Source: an uncultured Pseudomonadota bacterium
GTDB lineage: Bacteria; Pseudomonadota; Gammaproteobacteria; Burkholderiales; Nitrosomonadaceae
Reading direction: 5' to 3'
Length of the DNA stretch: 6,704 bases
Assembly: GCA_903957805.1 (NCBI GenBank)
Contig: CAJBQQ010000035.1
Coordinates: forward strand, 1-6,704
Positions 6,218-6,704 of this stretch are shown here, in pieces. Within the stretch, counting starts at the first letter, position 1. Each line of letters starts with the position of its first letter. The notes under the pieces are model-generated. The model was not told where the DNA came from and did not search any database. It saw nothing but the letters and a program-made list of their open reading frames with translations. The position numbers were made by a program, and so were the translations under genes.

Positions 6218-6322
6218 TCAAGGTATATAAAGCGTGTCAGGAGCTAAGTCCGTTTCCCCACTATGATCACGAATGCTGACAGCGCCAAACGCTTGCTCTA
6301 ACATTGATCTCAGATCATTCAT
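6218..6322 (-). CDS. Doubtful 34-residue ORF upstream of kdsC
   Basis: An ATG at 6320-6322 opens 34 codons ending in TGA at 6218-6220. The product begins MNDLRSMLEQAFGAVSIRDH and ends in DTLYIP. I do not recognise it. The composition looks protein-like, with an amphipathic first half, but no Shine-Dalgarno is visible and it overlaps a candidate kdsC promoter. It could be a small protein, a leader peptide or the remains of a lost gene. Confidence 0.2.
   Translation of the reverse strand: MNDLRSMLEQAFGAVSIRDHSGETDLAPDTLYIP
6260..6288 (-). promoter_or_regulatory. Candidate promoter of the kdsC-hprK operon
   Basis: On the minus strand TTGGCG (6283-6288) and CATAGT (6260-6265) stand 17 bases apart; each matches consensus at four of six positions. 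Transcription would start near 6253, about 85 bases before the kdsC ATG. It is the best-spaced pair I found ahead of kdsC but is weak, and an AT-rich TTTATATA run at 6222-6230 is an alternative -10 region without a good -35. Confidence 0.3.
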
Positions 6323-6419
6323 GAGGGGATGATACCAGAACTAAATTACCACCCCTATACGATCAAGATTTCTGCTCGCATCTTTGAAAATGAAGTTTCA
6401 TAAGATTGCATGGGCGGAG

Positions 6420-6527
6420 TCAAGAGGCCACCATAACTGCACTGTAAAGCATATTTAGATAGCAATCTCTGTTGCTGATGTCATCTACGTCACGGACGCC
6501 AAAAATTTCATTAGCGGGAACGAACAT
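6420..6527 (-). CDS. Doubtful 35-residue ORF in the kdsC-tRNA gap
   Basis: An ATG at 6525-6527 opens 35 codons ending in TGA at 6420-6422. The product begins MFVPANEIFGVRDVDDISNR and ends in VMVAS. It resembles nothing I know, and no ribosome binding site precedes it. A TAA stop lies shortly upstream in frame. It is listed because the gap holds no better coding candidate on either strand. Confidence 0.15.
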   Translation of the reverse strand: MFVPANEIFGVRDVDDISNRDCYLNMLYSAVMVAS

Positions 6528-6582
6528 AAAGTAACTTGAACCAAGTTTTTAACCCTTTTAAGAAATCTCGCCCAAAGAGAAC

Positions 6583-6611
6583 TTTTGTATCGGAGTGCGA
6601 ATCGGTATAAT
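6583..6611 (+). promoter_or_regulatory. Promoter of tRNA-Lys
   Basis: A perfect TATAAT at 6606-6611 lies 11 bases before the first base of the mature tRNA. The -35 region is poor: TTTTGT at 6583-6588 has a 17-base spacer, and TTGTAT at 6585-6590 has only 15. The A/T-rich patch further upstream could compensate. Transcription would start near 6617-6619, leaving a 5' leader of only about five bases. Confidence 0.55.
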
Positions 6612-6622
6612 GCTCAACCTCC

Positions 6623-6698
6623 GGGTCGTTAGCTCAGCCGGTAGAGCAGCGGACTTTTAATCCGTTGGTCGCGAGTTCAAATCTCGCACGGCCTACCA
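6623..6698 (+). tRNA. tRNA-Lys (anticodon UUU)
   Basis: The 76 bases fold into a standard cloverleaf with encoded CCA at 6696-6698. The D-stem is GCTC/GAGC with GG in the loop; the anticodon stem GCGGA/TCCGT closes the loop CTTTTAA, with anticodon TTT at 6656-6658; the variable loop is TGGTC; the T-stem GCGAG/CTCGC encloses TTCAAAT. The discriminator base is A, as LysRS expects. The acceptor stem GGGTCGT/ACGGCCT contains two wobble pairs, G1-U72 and U4-G69, whereas the common bacterial tRNA-Lys has ACGACCC on the 3' side. It lies divergent from kdsC, and no terminator is visible before the window ends. Confidence 0.95.
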
Positions 6699-6704
6699 AA
6701 TACG

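Larger units (their letters stand above)
6170..6622. other. Mainly non-coding gap between kdsC and tRNA-Lys
   Basis: These 453 bases separate two divergent transcription units. They hold two doubtful minus-strand ORFs, weak kdsC promoter candidates, a small 6-bp hairpin AACTTG-AAC-CAAGTT at 6533-6547 followed by a short T-run on the plus strand, an A/T-rich patch at 6546-6565, and the tRNA promoter. No recognisable gene, transposase fragment or kdsD remnant was found by reading both strands. Confidence 0.6.

Noticed and set aside
6390..6458. Plus-strand frame starting MKFHKIAWAE
   Set aside because: Only 22 codons, no ribosome site, rare-looking composition; no reason to prefer it over chance.
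6197..6622. Degraded kdsD or transposase gene
   Set aside because: Reading both strands gave no recognisable KdsD sugar-isomerase or CBS-domain segments and no transposase motifs; only short frames broken by stops.
1..6704. CRISPR array, insertion sequence or tandem repeats
   Set aside because: No regularly spaced direct repeats, transposase frames or terminal inverted repeats with target duplications were seen.

Overview
This window carries a conserved bacterial envelope, nitrogen and PTS-regulation gene cluster, nearly all on the minus strand. Read in the direction of transcription (right to left) the order is kdsC, lptC, lptA, lptB, rpoN, hpf, ptsN, hprK, then the 5' part of an HU gene cut by the left edge. 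A tRNA-Lys(UUU) gene lies on the plus strand at the right edge. The lpt-rpoN-hpf-ptsN core is widespread in proteobacteria, but an HPr kinase directly after ptsN is typical of Betaproteobacteria. Moderate GC content and the protein styles suggest a member of Nitrosomonadales (Nitrosomonas-like). The class call is fairly safe. The order and genus are inference and could not be checked by a search here.

Layout. 1-164: start of the HU gene. 165-371: AT-rich intergenic DNA with a strong sigma-70 promoter, an UP-like element and palindromes serving the HU gene, plus a hairpin just after the hprK stop. 372-1770: hprK and ptsN, overlapping by 14 bases. 1771-1863: a short gap with a 7-bp hairpin. 1864-3670: hpf and rpoN. 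3725-6169: lptB, lptA, lptC and kdsC, tightly packed, with a 4-base stop/start overlap between kdsC and lptC. 6170-6622: mostly non-coding DNA holding two doubtful short ORFs and weak promoter candidates. 6623-6698: tRNA-Lys with a perfect TATAAT box 11 bases upstream.

How the genes work together. KdsC makes Kdo for the LPS inner core. LptC, LptA and LptB are three parts of the machine that moves LPS to the outer membrane. RpoN is sigma-54. Hpf is a short ribosome hibernation factor, PtsN is the nitrogen-PTS EIIA protein, and HprK is a kinase/phosphorylase of HPr. The last four form a stress and nutrient-regulation group that is commonly transcribed behind the lpt genes.

I see no previously undescribed system. 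The points most worth checking are the unusual acceptor stem of the tRNA-Lys, the kdsD-less gap before kdsC, and the layered promoter/palindrome architecture upstream of the HU gene.
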